A stretch of DNA of 64,000 nt from Paramecium sonneborni (GCA_905182985.1 CAJJDN010000096.1:121218-185217), one strand, 5' to 3'; shown: positions 1 to 15,143, counted from the first letter of the stretch. The notes: generated from the sequence alone by a model not told the origin. Translations and numbers: made by a program.

Positions 1-3000
1 TTAATGCAAATCACTGATGATATATGCACAGATGCTTAAAGTAATATATATGATAAAAGATTTATAGATTAGCCAGGCTATATAATCGATTTATTAAAGA
101 AAGAGCTTTAATCAATTATTGATTCTTTAGAGGAAATTTTGGCCACACCAAATAAGCAACGAAAGATCTCTGCATTAAACTCTTAAGTAGAGGAAGTCTA
201 AACATACCAAGAATTTTGTTTCTAAAAGGAAGAAAGACAGAGGCGCAAGGCACAAGATACGATTAATTAACAAGCACAAAACATAAAAAACGAAGTAGGT
301 TATATAGATGATGCTTATGGTACATCAAGCACTTAAAATTAGAATTAGGGATCAACAGATACATCATCTTCTACTTATTAATCCAACTAATAATAATAAA
401 ACACAAAGTATTAAGGGACTTCATAGCCAATCAATTGTAATGACCATGCAACTTAAAGTTAATAATAAAGTTCTGATCAATAAATTAGTGGCAGTGTTTC
501 TTCAAACACTTAGTAATACACTTCAAATTAATAATAAACAAGTACATCCTCATAATCATAAACTTCTTAATAACAAAATTAAACAATTAATTCTTCCACT
601 TAATATGAGACACAATAACCATCATCTTCCCAATAATTTTAGAATACATAGGCATAATAAGCTACTGTTTACGATTCCGGATCATAAAATCCAATATAAG
701 AACCAACTGGTAGGTCATAATAAACATATTAACCAATTTAAAATTCATCAACATAACAAAACCAACCTATATATTAACCTTAATAGTAATTATCCCCTGA
801 TGCTTAATAATTCCCAAATTAACCACAGACATCATCAGGATCAAATGTAAATCCTCAATAATAGTAATTAAATCAACCTTGTGAAATACCAAAACCACCA
901 TAAGAGCCTCAACAAAATCCTCCTTAAATACCGAGTCAAATTCCATAACCTCAACCAACCTAAATTCCTCCATAAACATAACCTTAACAACCCCCTCCTT
1001 AAGGACCTCCATAGACTTCTACTTAAATACCGCCCTAAGAACCTTCATAAATTCCACCTTAAGCACCGCGCTAAGTACCTCCTGAAGCACCACGTTAAGC
1101 ACCACCCTAAGTACCACCTTAAGAACCACCTTAAGCTCCACCTTAAGCTCAACCTTAACCACCACCTTAAGCACCTCCTGAAACACCACCTTAAGCTCCA
1201 CCATAACAACCACCTTAAGCTCCACCATAACAGCCACCGTAAGCATCTCCTGAAACACAACCTAAAATTACTCCGTAAATACCTCCTTAAGACTGTTCAT
1301 AACCACCTGCTTAAGCTCCTCCACAGAACGTTCCAGTTTAACCGCCTGTTGAGCCACCGAAACCACTTGAACCTCCTGTTGAACCACCTAAACCACCTAT
1401 TGAACAATCGAAACCACCCGTTGAACCACCATAACCTCCAGTTTAACCACCATAACCTCCTGTTGAACCACCTAAACCACCTGTTGAACAACCGTCACCT
1501 CCAGTTTAACCACCATAAACTCCTGTTGAACCATCTAAACCACCTATTGAATAACCATAACCACCATAACCACCATAGCCATCATAACCTCCTGTTGAAC
1601 CACCTAAACCACCTATTGAATAACCATAACCTCCTGTCGAGCCACCACAACCCCCTGTCGATCCACCTAAACCACCTGTTGAACCACCTAAACCTCCAGT
1701 ACAATAACCACAGTCACCCTCACCTACAGAAACATAAAAACCTTCTGAAACTGTAATTTCACCAACTTCAAAAGAATAAATTAAAACAAACATAACAGTC
1801 AATGGAAACAGAACTACTGAAGTTGAAGGTTTGATCAAATAATTACAAGAAGGGAAAATGGAAAATGTTTCCATTAATATTACTGTTTACTAAAATTCAA
1901 ATACAACAACGATTGGAAGTTAAAATGGGGAATTGTTAACAATACTAGAGGCATTATGTAAATAATATAATTTAATTAAAAGTATCAACATAACCCGCTT
2001 GTTCTGCTCCAGCTTAACCAGTAGTAGTAGTAGTATAATAAGAGGATGACGATTGTAAGGAAATAGTATAACCAATCAAACCAAAACCAGAAGAAAAGCC
2101 AATAGTTGTTATTTAATCAGAAGAAGAAGAAGAAGAAGAATTATATCCTGAAATGTCCTTTCCAGAGCCAAAATAAGAAGATCAACCAGAACCTGAAGAA
2201 TAACCTGAATCTATATCAGAGGAAGAAATGGAGCCTCTTCCAGAGGAAGAACCTGAACCAGAAGAAATCACAGAAGAAGTAACTGATCCCATTCCAGATG
2301 AACCTATTAGTGTTAATACTACAAAACCTGCTGAACCTTTGCCTTTACCAGAAGAAGAGGAACCTTTTGAAGAATAACCTTATTTTGAAGAATAAATTCC
2401 ATATGAGGAAGAACCTTACTTTGAAGAATTACCAGAAGAAATAATACCTTCTGATACTAAAAACATAACTAAACCTGCTGAACCTCTTCCTATACCTGAA
2501 CCAGAAGATGAGCCTTTTTAAGAAGAATTTATTGAACCAGATCCTATTGAAGATCCAGCTGATACATTTAATGAAACAAAAATTGTTGAACCTCTTCCTA
2601 TTCCTGAAGAATAATATTTTGAAGAGGAGATAACTGTAATAGAAGAACCTTTTGTTAATTAAACTAAGCCAGCTGAACCTATTGAAATCCCAGAAGAGTT
2701 AGAACCTGAAGAAATTGTAGTAGTGAAAAATGAAACGAAATAAGCTGAACCAATACCTATCCCAGAAGAAGAACCAGAGGAATATATTCCTGAAGAAGTT
2801 GTTGTTGTATCAGATTCAAAAAATACCACAAAAACAAGTTAACCCTTACCAATTCCAGAGGATGATAATGAAGAAATAATCTATGAGGAATTTTACTATG
2901 AAGAATATTACGAAGAAATTGTTGTAATAACACCTGTTAAAAACACAACTAAATCTGCAGCTCCTTTGCCTTTCCCAGAGGATGAAGATGATGATGATTG

Positions 3001-5148
3001 GGGTTAGATGGCCTTCGGAGATGAAAGTGATGAGGGTGAATGGGAAACTTATTGGGATGGATCTTAATATGTTAAAAGAAAGAAATCCACCACTGTTATC
3101 GAATATGAATATTATTGGGATGTTGATTCCTAAAGTTATAAAACTAGAGTCAAGGGATCTGGTCCTAATGAGGATGATTATGAACTCTATTGGGACGGTT
3201 CAAGATACTTGAAGAGAAAAAAAGGAACTTAGACTTATGATAAAAATACAAAGCCATCAGGAACATATACTTATGATGGTTATGTTTATGAACAATATTG
3301 GGATCAAAGTTCAAATTCTTATTTATGGAGAAGATATAGAGTAGGTTCAACATAATATGAAAGTGGATATTATGAATTTTATTGGGATGAAAGTACTCAA
3401 ACTTATAAATTCAAATAATCCAGTTCTTCTACTAGCACAACTAAATCGAGCTCTTAGAGTTCTTATACATATAATGGATACTAATATGAGTAATATTGGG
3501 ATCAATCTTCAAATTCTTACAAATGGAGAAGAAGGTAGGTAGGATCAAATACATGGGAATCCGGGGATTATGAATATTATTGGGATTCAACTAGCCAAAG
3601 TTATAAGTTCAGACAATCAGGTAGTTCTTCAACGTAAAGTTCTTAAACTTCTTATACATATAATGGATATTACTATGAATAATATTGGGATCAATCTTCA
3701 AGTTCTTACAAATGGAAAAGAAGATAGGTAGGATCAAATACTTGGGAATCTGGAGAATATGAATATTATTGGGATTCAACTAGCCAAAGCTATAAGTTCA
3801 GACAATCAGGTAGTTCTTCAACGTAAAGTTCTTAAACTTCTTATACATATAATGGATATTACTATGAATAATATTGGGATCAATCTTCAAATTCTTACAA
3901 ATGGAGAAGAAGGTAGGTAGGATCAAATACTTGGGAATCTGGAGAATATGAATATTATTGGGATTCAAATAATTAGGCTTATGTTTGGAGATTGAAAAAA
4001 TAATCATAGTCGTAAGAAGAGGAGTATGAGTGGCAATGGGATTGGGATACTAATTCTTATTAATGGAGAAGGAAAGCAGGTTCATATGATACAAATCAAT
4101 ACGAATAATATTGGGATTCAACAAGCTAATCCTATTAGTGGAGAAAGAAAAGTAGTTCTTCTTATAATTATGATGATGGCGAATATGAATATTATTGGGA
4201 TGCTAATACCTAATCTTATTAGACTAGATAGAAAGGTAGTGCTTCTCAATAAATTGAGTATGAGTATTATTGGGATTATGACACTTAATCTTACTAAGTT
4301 CGTGAAAAGGGAAGCAGTTAACAATCAGAAGGATATTCAACTTCATCAAGTTCAACTACATATTATGAATAATATTGGGATGCTGATTCCTAATCATATA
4401 AGTGGAGAGTAGTTTCGAACGATTAAGTAAGTCAAGCAAGTACTTATGATGATGGATAATATGAATATTATTGGGATGCATCTACAAACTCCTATAAGAC
4501 AAGATTAAAATAAAGAGGTGGAAGCAGCTCCTCACAATATTCTTACTCTGATGGTGAACAAACTTATTCATACTCTACAACATATAATGTAACTTCAAGC
4601 ACTGATTACTGGGAAGAATATTATGTAAATGAAGAAGGTGAAATGGTTACTTTAAATAAAGGAGCTTCATTTTTAAATAATAATGATATTTTATAATCAG
4701 ATAACCAATCACATGAAAAATGGATTAGCTAAGATGTATATTTTGTATTTAAAATTAGGCTAAATAAACAGATGATTCATTAGAATCTTAAGATGATCCA
4801 ACTAATCAGGCAAAATTCATCTATAAAACTAATCCAGTATGGGAAAAGGATGAGGAATAAATTTACAAGTCTTACAATTTAAGAAGCAAGAATATTAAGA
4901 ATGCTGCAAAAATGAAAAACATTAATAATAATCATAATAATAATAATAATCAATAGAATAAACCAAAGAAATAAATTGTTGCTACAAGTTTCAATTTCAG
5001 AACTATCCCATTAGCATAGGATGATAAAGTTGAAAAACAACAACAATTGAAAAATTAACCAGAATTTATTGATAAAAAGGAAGCCACTGATGAATAATAG
5101 AATTCTTCTGTGTTTAGGAAAATAATGAATATTTTTAGTCATAATTGA
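1..5148 (+). CDS. Large repetitive Q/P/E-rich protein with YYWD repeats, 5' end missing
   Basis: Read with TAA/TAG as Gln, one frame enters from the left edge and ends at TGA 5146-5148. Two introns (1958-1982, 25 nt; 4736-4758, 23 nt) restore the frame, leaving 1,699 residues. In order: a Gln/Asn/Ser-rich part; a proline-rich part (about 900-1,730) with repeats such as PPVEPPKPPIE; a short section with N-glycosylation-type Asn sites; an acidic Glu/Pro part (about 2,100-2,990); then tandem aromatic repeats around E-Y-Y-W-D (about 3,000-4,500), ending in an Asn/Gln-rich tail. No catalytic domain is recognised. The make-up suggests a structural, surface or matrix protein, which is inference. The start lies outside the window, so a signal peptide cannot be assessed. 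Confidence 0.8.
3461..4015 (+). repeat. 189-bp tandem coding repeat, three copies
   Basis: The segment beginning tcttatacatataatgga recurs at 3461, 3650 and 3839, exactly 189 bp (63 codons) apart, in frame. Each unit holds two related half-repeats of about 31 residues, one built on YEQYWDQSSNSYKWRR and one on YEYYWDSTSQSYKFR. More diverged half-repeats continue on both sides, from about 3,000 to 4,500. Confidence 0.85.
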
Positions 5149-5203
5149 AATGACATGAAATAATTACAATATTAATCTATTTCACTACAACTTCTGATAT
5201 AAA

Positions 5204-5833
5204 TCAAATTATTTTAGGCACAAATTTTAGATATGGAGCCGAAATAGGATTTTTGTAATATTTCTATAACTCATTTTAAAAGTAATTGTTTAGTTAATTA
5301 AATTTATCATCTATTTCTTCTTGAGTTTGAATAATTTTATAATTTCTAGCAATTCTTTCACTCATCATAATAAAATCATGTGGTAAGGGTTAATCATCAG
5401 GTACTTAATTGAGAGTTTAGAAATTTTTCATTATTTCTAGATTTTAATGGCTAAGATCTTCTATTGAACCCAAAATAGCTTCTAATGAAACTTCTTCAAT
5501 ATTTTCATCTTCTAATAATGCTTGATTTTAAATTAATTTACCAAGATGAGCTTATAATCTAAAGTATTTGAAATATTCTACAATTTTATATTAGTAAAGA
5601 TGAACTTTCTTCGATCATGAAAGTATTATTTTTGATTTAAAGATTTTGCATTTTCTGGTCTAAATACTTCTAATTTATTTTCCAATTTTTCAATTTCTTC
5701 TTTCGTCTAAGTAATTCTTGTTTAGAGTAATCTAAATATAGTTTAAAATAAACTTTTTAAAATCTTAAGTTGTCTATTAAGCCCTTTCTTTTTCAGCGAT
5801 AGATATTCTTTGAATATTTTGGGACTAATGCAT
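5204..5833 (-). CDS. Possible Nup54-like nucleoporin, with an apparent 1-nt frameshift
   Basis: From ATG 5833 a frame runs through a 22-nt intron into an alpha-helical protein; the downstream frame ends at TGA 5204-5206. The two halves, ...YFHDRRK and VHLYQYKIVEYFKYFR..., join only if one base is added in the short A run near 5619, giving about 202 residues. No GT-AG intron repairs this. The helical C-terminal half with basic and aromatic residues reminded me of Nup54/Nup57, but the match is weak. The gene lies 61 nt downstream of the PKA regulatory-subunit gene on the same strand. It may be a pseudogene, or the missing base may be a sequencing error. Confidence 0.5.
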
Positions 5834-5894
5834 ATAAATAATAATAAATATACTATTAATGTTGGATATTAAAATAAATAGATATTTAATAATC

Positions 5895-7131
5895 TCAATT
5901 CATATATTTTTCATACTTCTTAAAATTACGAGTGAGTATGTCTTCAAGTGGCCCTAATAATCTTTTAAATGTATCTCTATCTAAATAGACAACAGTGCAT
6001 GGAGTCTAAAAAATAAGTGAATATAAGTATAACCTCAGCAATAACAGATGCAGCTCTTGGTGCTTATCTAAGTAAGGCAATTTCACCAAAATAATCACCT
6101 TCTTTATAAAAATAGACAACTTAAGCAGGTTAACCTAAGAAAAGTAGATAGTAAAAATACTTTGATTTAAGACTTTGGTGGCTACTGCTTCTCCTTTTTC
6201 AAGGAAATAAAAGATATCTCCTTCATCTCCTTCTTTAACGATGTAATCTCCAATATTAAAATTTTTGCTTTTGAGTGCATCTGCAATTTAAGATCTACTA
6301 TATGGATCAAGTTCATGAAGTAATTCAACATGAGCCAGAAAGTATTCATATCTTTCTCTCTTTCTAATAGCAGCATCTTTGACTATATGATTGAATGTTC
6401 CTCTATCTAGAGAGAATAGGACACAGTTTTCTTCTGCAACTATAGTAGCTGCTCTTGGTGAATTGTATAGGAGTGCTAATTCACCAAAAGATTCTCCTGG
6501 TTTGTAAGTTTTAAGATGAACTGAATCTTGACCAGCCTTAGTCTTTGAGCAATCTAAAGTTCCTTCATCAACAATATATAGATTGTCTCCGTCATCTCCT
6601 TATCTGATTACAATATCTCCTTTTAGATATTAGATGACTTCCATAGCATTAATTACAATTCTTAAATCATGTTCATCTAATTCTGAGAACATAAATGATT
6701 AAGCTAATTTCTCTTTAATTCTCTAAATTTGCAAGTGAGACTTTGCAACTATTTTAGGTTTGAAATTAGTTTTTTTATTATAAATTCCATAGACTTCGGC
6801 ACTAACACTGGCTCTATCAGGTCGAATTGGATTATTAGCATAAAGTTCATAGTCATCTTCATCTGACTCTGTTTCATCTGATGATTCGACTGTGTCATTA
6901 TGAATTTATTAATTATGGTTTAATCCATTTTCTATTTAAGCTAATGATAGGATGTACAATATCAATACCTCCATTTACGCTTAACCATTCAATTGATGCT
7001 TGGGTCTATTTAAATCATAATTAAATTTTATTTACCACGTTATCAGGCTTTTCTTTCACTAAGTAAAGTGCCAATTATTCTAAGATGGGATTTACGTTAT
7101 TGATGAGATATTCGTGATCTTAATTTTACAT
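5895..7131 (-). CDS. cAMP-dependent protein kinase regulatory subunit
   Basis: Inhibitory subunit of PKA, which releases the catalytic subunit on binding cAMP. Four introns (30, 28, 26 and 28 nt) leave 374 residues, a normal length. The N-terminus (MQNQDHEYLINNVNPILEQL) followed by VKEKPDNV resembles the dimerisation/docking domain. An acidic linker follows, then two cyclic-nucleotide-binding domains. The phosphate-binding cassettes are visible as FGELALLYNSPRAAT and FGEIALLRQAPRAAS, each with the conserved Glu and Arg that contact cAMP. The C-terminus is short and basic. The start was chosen because it is the only ATG that yields the complete docking domain. The 30-nt intron holds an in-frame TGA, as expected for a 3n intron. 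The calls are from motifs, and the family assignment is firm. Confidence 0.93.
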
Positions 7132-7265
7132 TTTATTTTATAATTTCTAATATCACATGTTTTATAATAAAAAATATGTTCACATAATGAAGGGAATAAA
7201 TATTTATAATAAGTGTTTATTTTATATATATATATTTATTAAAACGGATTAATTATAATAAAAAT

Positions 7266-8035
7266 ATGAAATATTTAGCAATTCTTCTTCTTATTCTGGT
7301 GTTGACAAATGCAAAAAACATTAGGGTGCAAAAGAAACATAAAGAAACTACAAATGTTAAAAATTTGGTTGAACTAGAGTAAGGATAGGTGTATTTTAAT
7401 CTAGTTCCAAATTTGTAGGAGAAGCATAAGATCTGAGTGGCAATGTCGGAGTTATTTCAGTAACAGAAGAAGCAAATAATGATTTTGTGAAATAGAACAA
7501 TATAAAGAAAGCTGAAACAAAAGAAAGAAATGCAGTAATGAATGCAATCAAGAAATCATAATCACATAAATCACTTATTTAAGTTAGTGACAATGAGGTA
7601 TATGTAGAGGAGACATTGGATTAAACTCCAAAGAAGGAAATAAACTTTGCAGATTTATTTACAAATGATGGTTCATCACCAGATATGGGCAAATAAGCAT
7701 TAATTGAAGATAGTCCAAGTCCTCCAATGGCTTAAATGCCTTAAGATGAAAATATGGAATATGTGAGAGCTATTGATAAATTTGATTTAATAGATGAAAA
7801 TGGATAACCATTAGAATTGTTACCTGAAGAATAGAGTCTTTTAGAAATGAAACAATTTGAAAGCAGATTTACATAAGGGGAAACTCCTTAAATGGAAGTA
7901 GCCCCTGCTTGGGATTTAGAAAGTGCTTATGAAAAGACTCCAGGATAAAGTGAATTATCACCAGAAGAATTGTAAAGATAAACTCAATAGATGGTTGATA
8001 GTTTGTAAGGAGAATTAGAAAATGAAGATATATGA
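7266..8035 (+). CDS. Small secreted protein of unknown function
   Basis: ATG 7266 opens a classic signal peptide (MKYLAILLLILVLTNA), followed by a basic and then acidic, Gln/Pro-containing, probably disordered mature region. One 26-nt intron starting GTAAGG, within the first 60 codons, restores the frame; the product is 247 residues ending at TGA 8033-8035. There are no cysteines, transmembrane helices or known domains in the mature part. The gene is followed 60 bp later by the PP2C gene on the same strand and is divergent from the PKA subunit gene across a 134-bp AT-rich interval that presumably holds both promoters. Secretion is inferred from the leader only; I do not recognise the family. 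Confidence 0.85.
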
Positions 8036-8095
8036 TCAAGTTAAAAATATATATATATACAATATTAATAATTAATAACTAACAACTATTTTGGC

Positions 8096-9561
8096 ATGAA
8101 AGCTAAAGTCTCATAAATATCTCCTGATAAATTATATGCTTCACTTCTTAAAAGAAAGAATGAATAAGAATAATAAGCACGACTTAAATCACCTATTGTA
8201 ACTGCAAATAAGTATACTTCAATCATTTATTATTATTTAGATATCTGGTGCCAAGCAATAGAAATGGAGGTGGCAATTCTAAAATAGAAGCTAAAAAGAC
8301 AAGACCTATGACTGGAAAAGATTTGAAAGATGTAAGTAGTGTTTTGATCAAAAAAACTCATGCACGTTAGAACAGCAAATTGATTGAAACTAAAGAAAAT
8401 TCATAAAACCTATCTGCTAGTGCCTTGTCTATCTTGTTAAAAATCAAATAGGATAGACCTGAAACTAAATAGCCTGGAATTCAGTAATCTAAAGATATGT
8501 TCAATCAATAAGCTATATCAAAAAAATACCAAAAATTAATGGAAATGACTAAATAACAATAACAATCCATAGTCAAATCTAAACTATTTAAAGGACCTCG
8601 TTCAATCAGTAATCCAGATATTTCAAACTTGCAACTCTTCATTTCAAAAGCAAATGGATAAAGTGCTCCAGGTATGCTATATAATGGATAAACTAAAACC
8701 AATCAAGACATCTACAAAATAATCAACAAATTTACAAATAAAGAAAATGATTGGTATATTCAAGTTTCTGATGGACATGGTACTAATGGGCACTAAGTTG
8801 CTCAATTTTTGTAATAAGTTTTGCCATCCTTTATTGAATAGAGTATCACGACCATATCATCTTGTTTTGATCGAGATAAGTATACATATTTTATTAATAT
8901 TATTTTAGATAAGTCAATACAATCCTCAAAAACTGTTTTTTACAAACTAACGAAGAATTACTTGATTCTGGTATTGATGTCACATATTCTGGTGCTACCA
9001 CTGTTGTTGTTATCTCTTTTGAAAATGTATTATACTGTGCCAATATTGGTGATAGTCGAGCAATTATTGGAAGATTTGATAATAAACTATCAGTAATTGA
9101 ATTATCAAAAGATCATAAACCTGATTGTTTTTTGGAATAAGCCAGAATCATTTAGAAAGGAGGACGTGTGTAAGCATATAGTGATGAAGATGGAAATCCA
9201 ATTGGTCCTGCTAGAGTTTGGAAATCAGATGAAGATGTTCCAGGTTTAGCTATGTCAAGAAGTTTTGGAGATTATGTTGCTAGTTAAGTTGGTGTGATCT
9301 CAGAACCAGAAATAATCAAACATGCTCTCTTGCCTTGTGATAAATTTATAATTGTTGCATCTGATGGAATCTGGGAGTATATCTTTAATTTATATAAGAT
9401 TTCTCTCAAATGAATGGGTCATTGAAACTGTCTATGAATATTATAAAAAAGATGATATGTAGGGAGCCTGTTAAAGATTGGTATAAGCTGCGAAAGAGGC
9501 ATGGCAAAGAGAAGATGAAGTCATAGATGACATTACAGTAGTAATTGCTTTTATTAAATGA
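8096..9561 (+). CDS. PP2C-type protein serine/threonine phosphatase
   Basis: Metal-dependent phosphatase (PPM/PP2C family) of 461 residues after removing introns 8212-8240, 8880-8908 and 9377-9398 (29, 29, 22 nt). PP2C motifs appear in order: DGHGTNGH (metal-binding Asp and Gly), YSGATTVVV, YCANIGDSRAI, SKDHKPD, LAMSRSFGDY, VASDGIWE and the terminal DDITVVIAF. The metal-coordinating aspartates therefore appear intact, so activity is expected. About 200 N-terminal residues rich in Ser, Lys and Gln precede the catalytic domain and may be regulatory. The third intron ends AAG rather than the usual TAG. Confidence 0.95.
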
Positions 9562-9862
9562 TTAATTTTTCTCATTTATATTTTGTTTATCTTTATAAGA
9601 CTCTGTTAATGCTTCTAAAGAAATTTAAAATTAAATTAATTGTTACAAGCATTAATTAACATTTATATTTAAGAATTAGGATTCATTATTTTAGTAAGAA
9701 CCAGAATAATCTTGAAAAAATACCATGATTCTTAAAAGATTTAGAATAATTAATGCCACTAATTAACATAACGATTAATTTAAGAATCTATAAAATTTGA
9801 GCAAAAGGGTAAAATAATTTATTTTTAGTTTAAATATAATGATTTAATGATTTAATTTAATA
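9562..9862. other. Intergenic AT-rich interval
   Basis: About 300 bp between the PP2C stop and the decayed + ORF. I found no convincing reading frame or RNA gene on either strand; both are broken by TGA and of very low complexity. Confidence 0.5.
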
Positions 9863-10180
9863 ATGAATTATCTTGGCAATGTATAAAAAGAGAATTAGAT
9901 CATAAAGTTATGTACTTTATCTAGTGATCAGGAGAAACGAATAAAATGCAAATTATGAGTTATAGAGAATATTATTAAACAGAATTTAATGATTAATTAA
10001 GCGAACTAATCTAAAGATATTATTATTTGAGTATTTTACTAATAGTTATTTTTTGATTGTGTAAAAATACCTAAGTTTGAGATTGCTTCATTTTTGTAAA
10101 AGAGAAGATAGAAATCAACTTAATATAATATTGGTTTTGTATTAAAAAATATGTTCATGAAAATTACAATGTAAGTTTGA
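9863..10180 (+). pseudogene. Short coding-like ORF interrupted by two in-frame TGA codons
   Basis: A single frame from ATG 9863 to TGA 10178-10180 (105 codons) has coding character, for example SSDQEKRIKCKL and PKFEIASFLQKRRQKS. It is cut by TGA at 9956-9958 and 10028-10030, and no GT-AG segment of normal size removes either. The 3' end overlaps the convergent GH31 gene by 26 bp. It may be a decayed gene or a chance open stretch in AT-rich DNA. No family is recognised. Confidence 0.35.
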
Positions 10181-12784
10181 ATACTCCAGTAGTTTCACCA
10201 AACTCAAGTCCTATGCCTTCATTTAGTAAAATGTTAGATACATATGGGAATGTGTTTTCATTGCTGTATGAACATTCAACAATTTTCTAAAATAATATAA
10301 AGAATTACATTGCTTGAACATTTAATGGTTTATGATGGTGATAAGCCATATACCTTCAATCTGGTGATAAACAATGGATAGGCTGCTGGTCCTCCATTAT
10401 CAGCTCTTACAATCGTGAATTCCGCTTGATTTTCTTATTAAGAGAAATTAACATTAAGAATACAGTTGAGTTGATCACATTTATCTGCTATCTAGATATT
10501 GATAATTGTATGAGCATACTTTTTAATCAGAAAACTCATCTAAATCAATGATGGTACCAAAAGAATCTTTTTCACCAATAGCAATAACAGCATAAAAATG
10601 ATTTTTGAGATCTTTAATAGATTTTACTTATGTGATATTTTATTATAAGATGATACTACCACCTCGTATATAAAGTGGGACATAATCTGTATATTTACAC
10701 ATAACAAAATGTTCTTAACCAGAATCTTCAATTTTTTGTAATCTACTTCCACTTAGGAAATGATACCAATAAGCTTTAGGAAAATATGCTTTTCTTATTG
10801 TTTAACCTTCAATTAAGATAGGTGCTGCCATTAATTCATCTCCAATAAGAAATTAAGTATCTAAAACATCATCTTTGAATAGATTAACATCATCATTAAA
10901 TTCAAAGAAGACTGGGCGAAATATTGTACCAGTATGATTAGATCTCAAAAACAATGAATAATACCATTTCATAATAGAATATCTTAATTTAATATTTCTT
11001 CTGGCTGCTAATAATACTTCATCTCCAAGTGAATAGAATTCTTAATCTTTAGCTCTATCATTATTATGATTTCTAAAAAATGGATATAAACTACCTAATT
11101 AAACCCAACGGGCACATAATTTAGGAGTAGTATTGTCTAAAAATCCACATACATCAGCACCAACCATAGGTATACCGAATATATTAAATTACATAGTTGA
11201 ACCAACTGATAAATAAAGGAATGTATACGATGCTTCATTATCTCCTTCCCAATGTTAAGTAAAATGTCCACTACCTGGAAATGTTGATCTTGAAATTATA
11301 AATGGTAATGGTTTTCCAATTTCTTTTTATGCTTAATAAGTTTCATATGATTCTTATAATCCATAAATATTATGAACATCTTTATGAAGATATTTACCAT
11401 AATGAAATAAATTTGGAGGAAGTGTCATTCTCTCAAGAGGAGAAACTCCTGGAATGTATGGAAATCTAATATGATTATTTTTATAAGTTTCATTAACATC
11501 TGTGTAATCCATTGTAGCATTCCATTTTTCTCTTCCTGATTACTAATCACATTCTCCATCACAAAAATTTGTTGGTTCATTCATATCAATCCATAATCCA
11601 CTAAAATTAGTACTTTAATAAAGATGTTTAACCATTGTTCTCCAATATGTAGAACAATTAGGATGAAAGAAATCAGGAAAATATGATGCTCCTGGCCAAA
11701 CCTTTCCTCTAAAACGTTAACCAGTATTTGGAGATCTTAAAAATATATCTAAATTAATCCCCTCTCTAAATCCTTTATCTTATTTGCCATACTTTACTCC
11801 TACTGCTACATCTATTAATGGAATGTAATTCACTCCTAATTTATTTTATATTTCTTCAAAGTCATTTTTGAGGAATCTCATTTCATCAACTGAAAATATT
11901 TATCTGTCATTCATATAATCTAAGTCAGACCAAATTGTATCTAATGGAATATCAAGTTCTTTATGTTTATAAACATACTCTTTTAACTTTTAACTGCTTT
12001 TAATTGGCCATCTACTATGATGATAACCCATTGCCCAAAATGGATGTAAAGCCCAACCTCCTAAATAAGAATGATATAATTTGATTGCAGTTTCAGGATC
12101 GTAATCTCCTAAGAAGAGTTTCAATTAAAGTATTCCACCAATATATTTGAATGTTAATTTATCATCTTTGTAAATGACATCCATAGGAGAAGTATTCTTA
12201 AAAAAGAATACATGATATTTGCCTGATCTTTCTCTCATTAAATAAACTGGATGGGATGAATAAACACCTTTTCCTGGTTATTTACCATCTTCTAATAATT
12301 ATGGAACATCTTTAGCATAGAGAGTATAAATGCCTTCTTTGAATCTAAATCCTTTTTGATTTCGTTCACCTAAACCAAAAAAGTATTTGGTGGGTATTTT
12401 AATAGTGAATTCACTATAATATTCAGATACTATTATATCATAAAGGGAAAGCATAGTTTCTTGAGTGTCAGTTCTGATGACATTAAATTTAAAAGGTGAT
12501 TCATCAATTTTAGTTTCATAATCATAATGGGAACACGGAATAGGATTAATAATATCATTATAAATGGTCTTAAAGGGTTCAATATCAGATGGGATATAAA
12601 ATTATCGTTTTTAGAGATCTTCAATTTTGATGTCTAATTAATTGTATGATTCATAAGTTGAAAGTACACTTAGGTTGTACATGGGATTGTCTTCTCTTTC
12701 ATGAAACATAGTTTATGTAATAAGTGTGGAATTCTCATAAAGATAAGAAGCCAATATAAAAGGAATGTACAATATTAATAACAT
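10155..12784 (-). CDS. Glycoside hydrolase family 31 alpha-glucosidase, secreted/lysosomal
   Basis: Retaining alpha-glucosidase of 859 residues after two introns (10492-10519, 28 nt; 10287-10308, 22 nt). A hydrophobic leader ([13 protein letters not shown]) suggests entry to the secretory pathway, as for lysosomal acid glucosidases or ER glucosidase II. The GH31 signature [12 protein letters not shown] carries the catalytic Asp nucleophile. The acid/base region appears as GSGHFTQHWEGDN, and YHHSRW, GADVCGF and the catalytic-domain end PLYIRGG are all present. Family assignment is firm; lysosomal versus ER role is not decided, although no ER-retention tail is seen. The ATG lies only 6 nt after the HSP70 stop codon on the same strand. 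Confidence 0.93.
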
Positions 12785-12790
12785 AATATA

Positions 12791-14901
<2,111 letters not shown>

Positions 14902-14970
14902 TTTATTACCTCAAATTAATTTTTAATTCTCAATCAAATTCAATCTCCTTAATTACCCAATTAACAATTA

Positions 14971-14978
14971 TTCTAGAA
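14971..14978 (-). promoter_or_regulatory. Candidate heat-shock element upstream of mtHSP70
   Basis: TTCTAGAA is the perfect inverted pair of nTTCn/nGAAn units of an HSF-binding element, 70 bp upstream of the HSP70 ATG. A single 8-bp site may occur by chance in AT-rich DNA. Confidence 0.4.
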
Positions 14979-15143
14979 ATATCCATTTATTATTATTATT
15001 ATATTATATTTTATATCACTCCCTATCCCTTTCTTTATCTACTTTTATCACTATCAAATCATTATTTTTATTTATCTTATTTTTTTATATCTTTTTTTTA
15101 ATTCATTTATATTTCATTCTAATTTTCACTCTTCAATTTCAAA

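Noticed and set aside
308..1756. + strand ORFs rich in His/Leu/Asn under the standard code.
   Set aside because: Out-of-frame readings; with TAA/TAG as Gln the true frame runs uninterrupted through this stretch.
1506..1874. Minus-strand ORF rich in Gly/Ser (GGSTGG repeats).
   Set aside because: It is the antisense shadow of the proline-rich repeats of the + gene at 1-5148.
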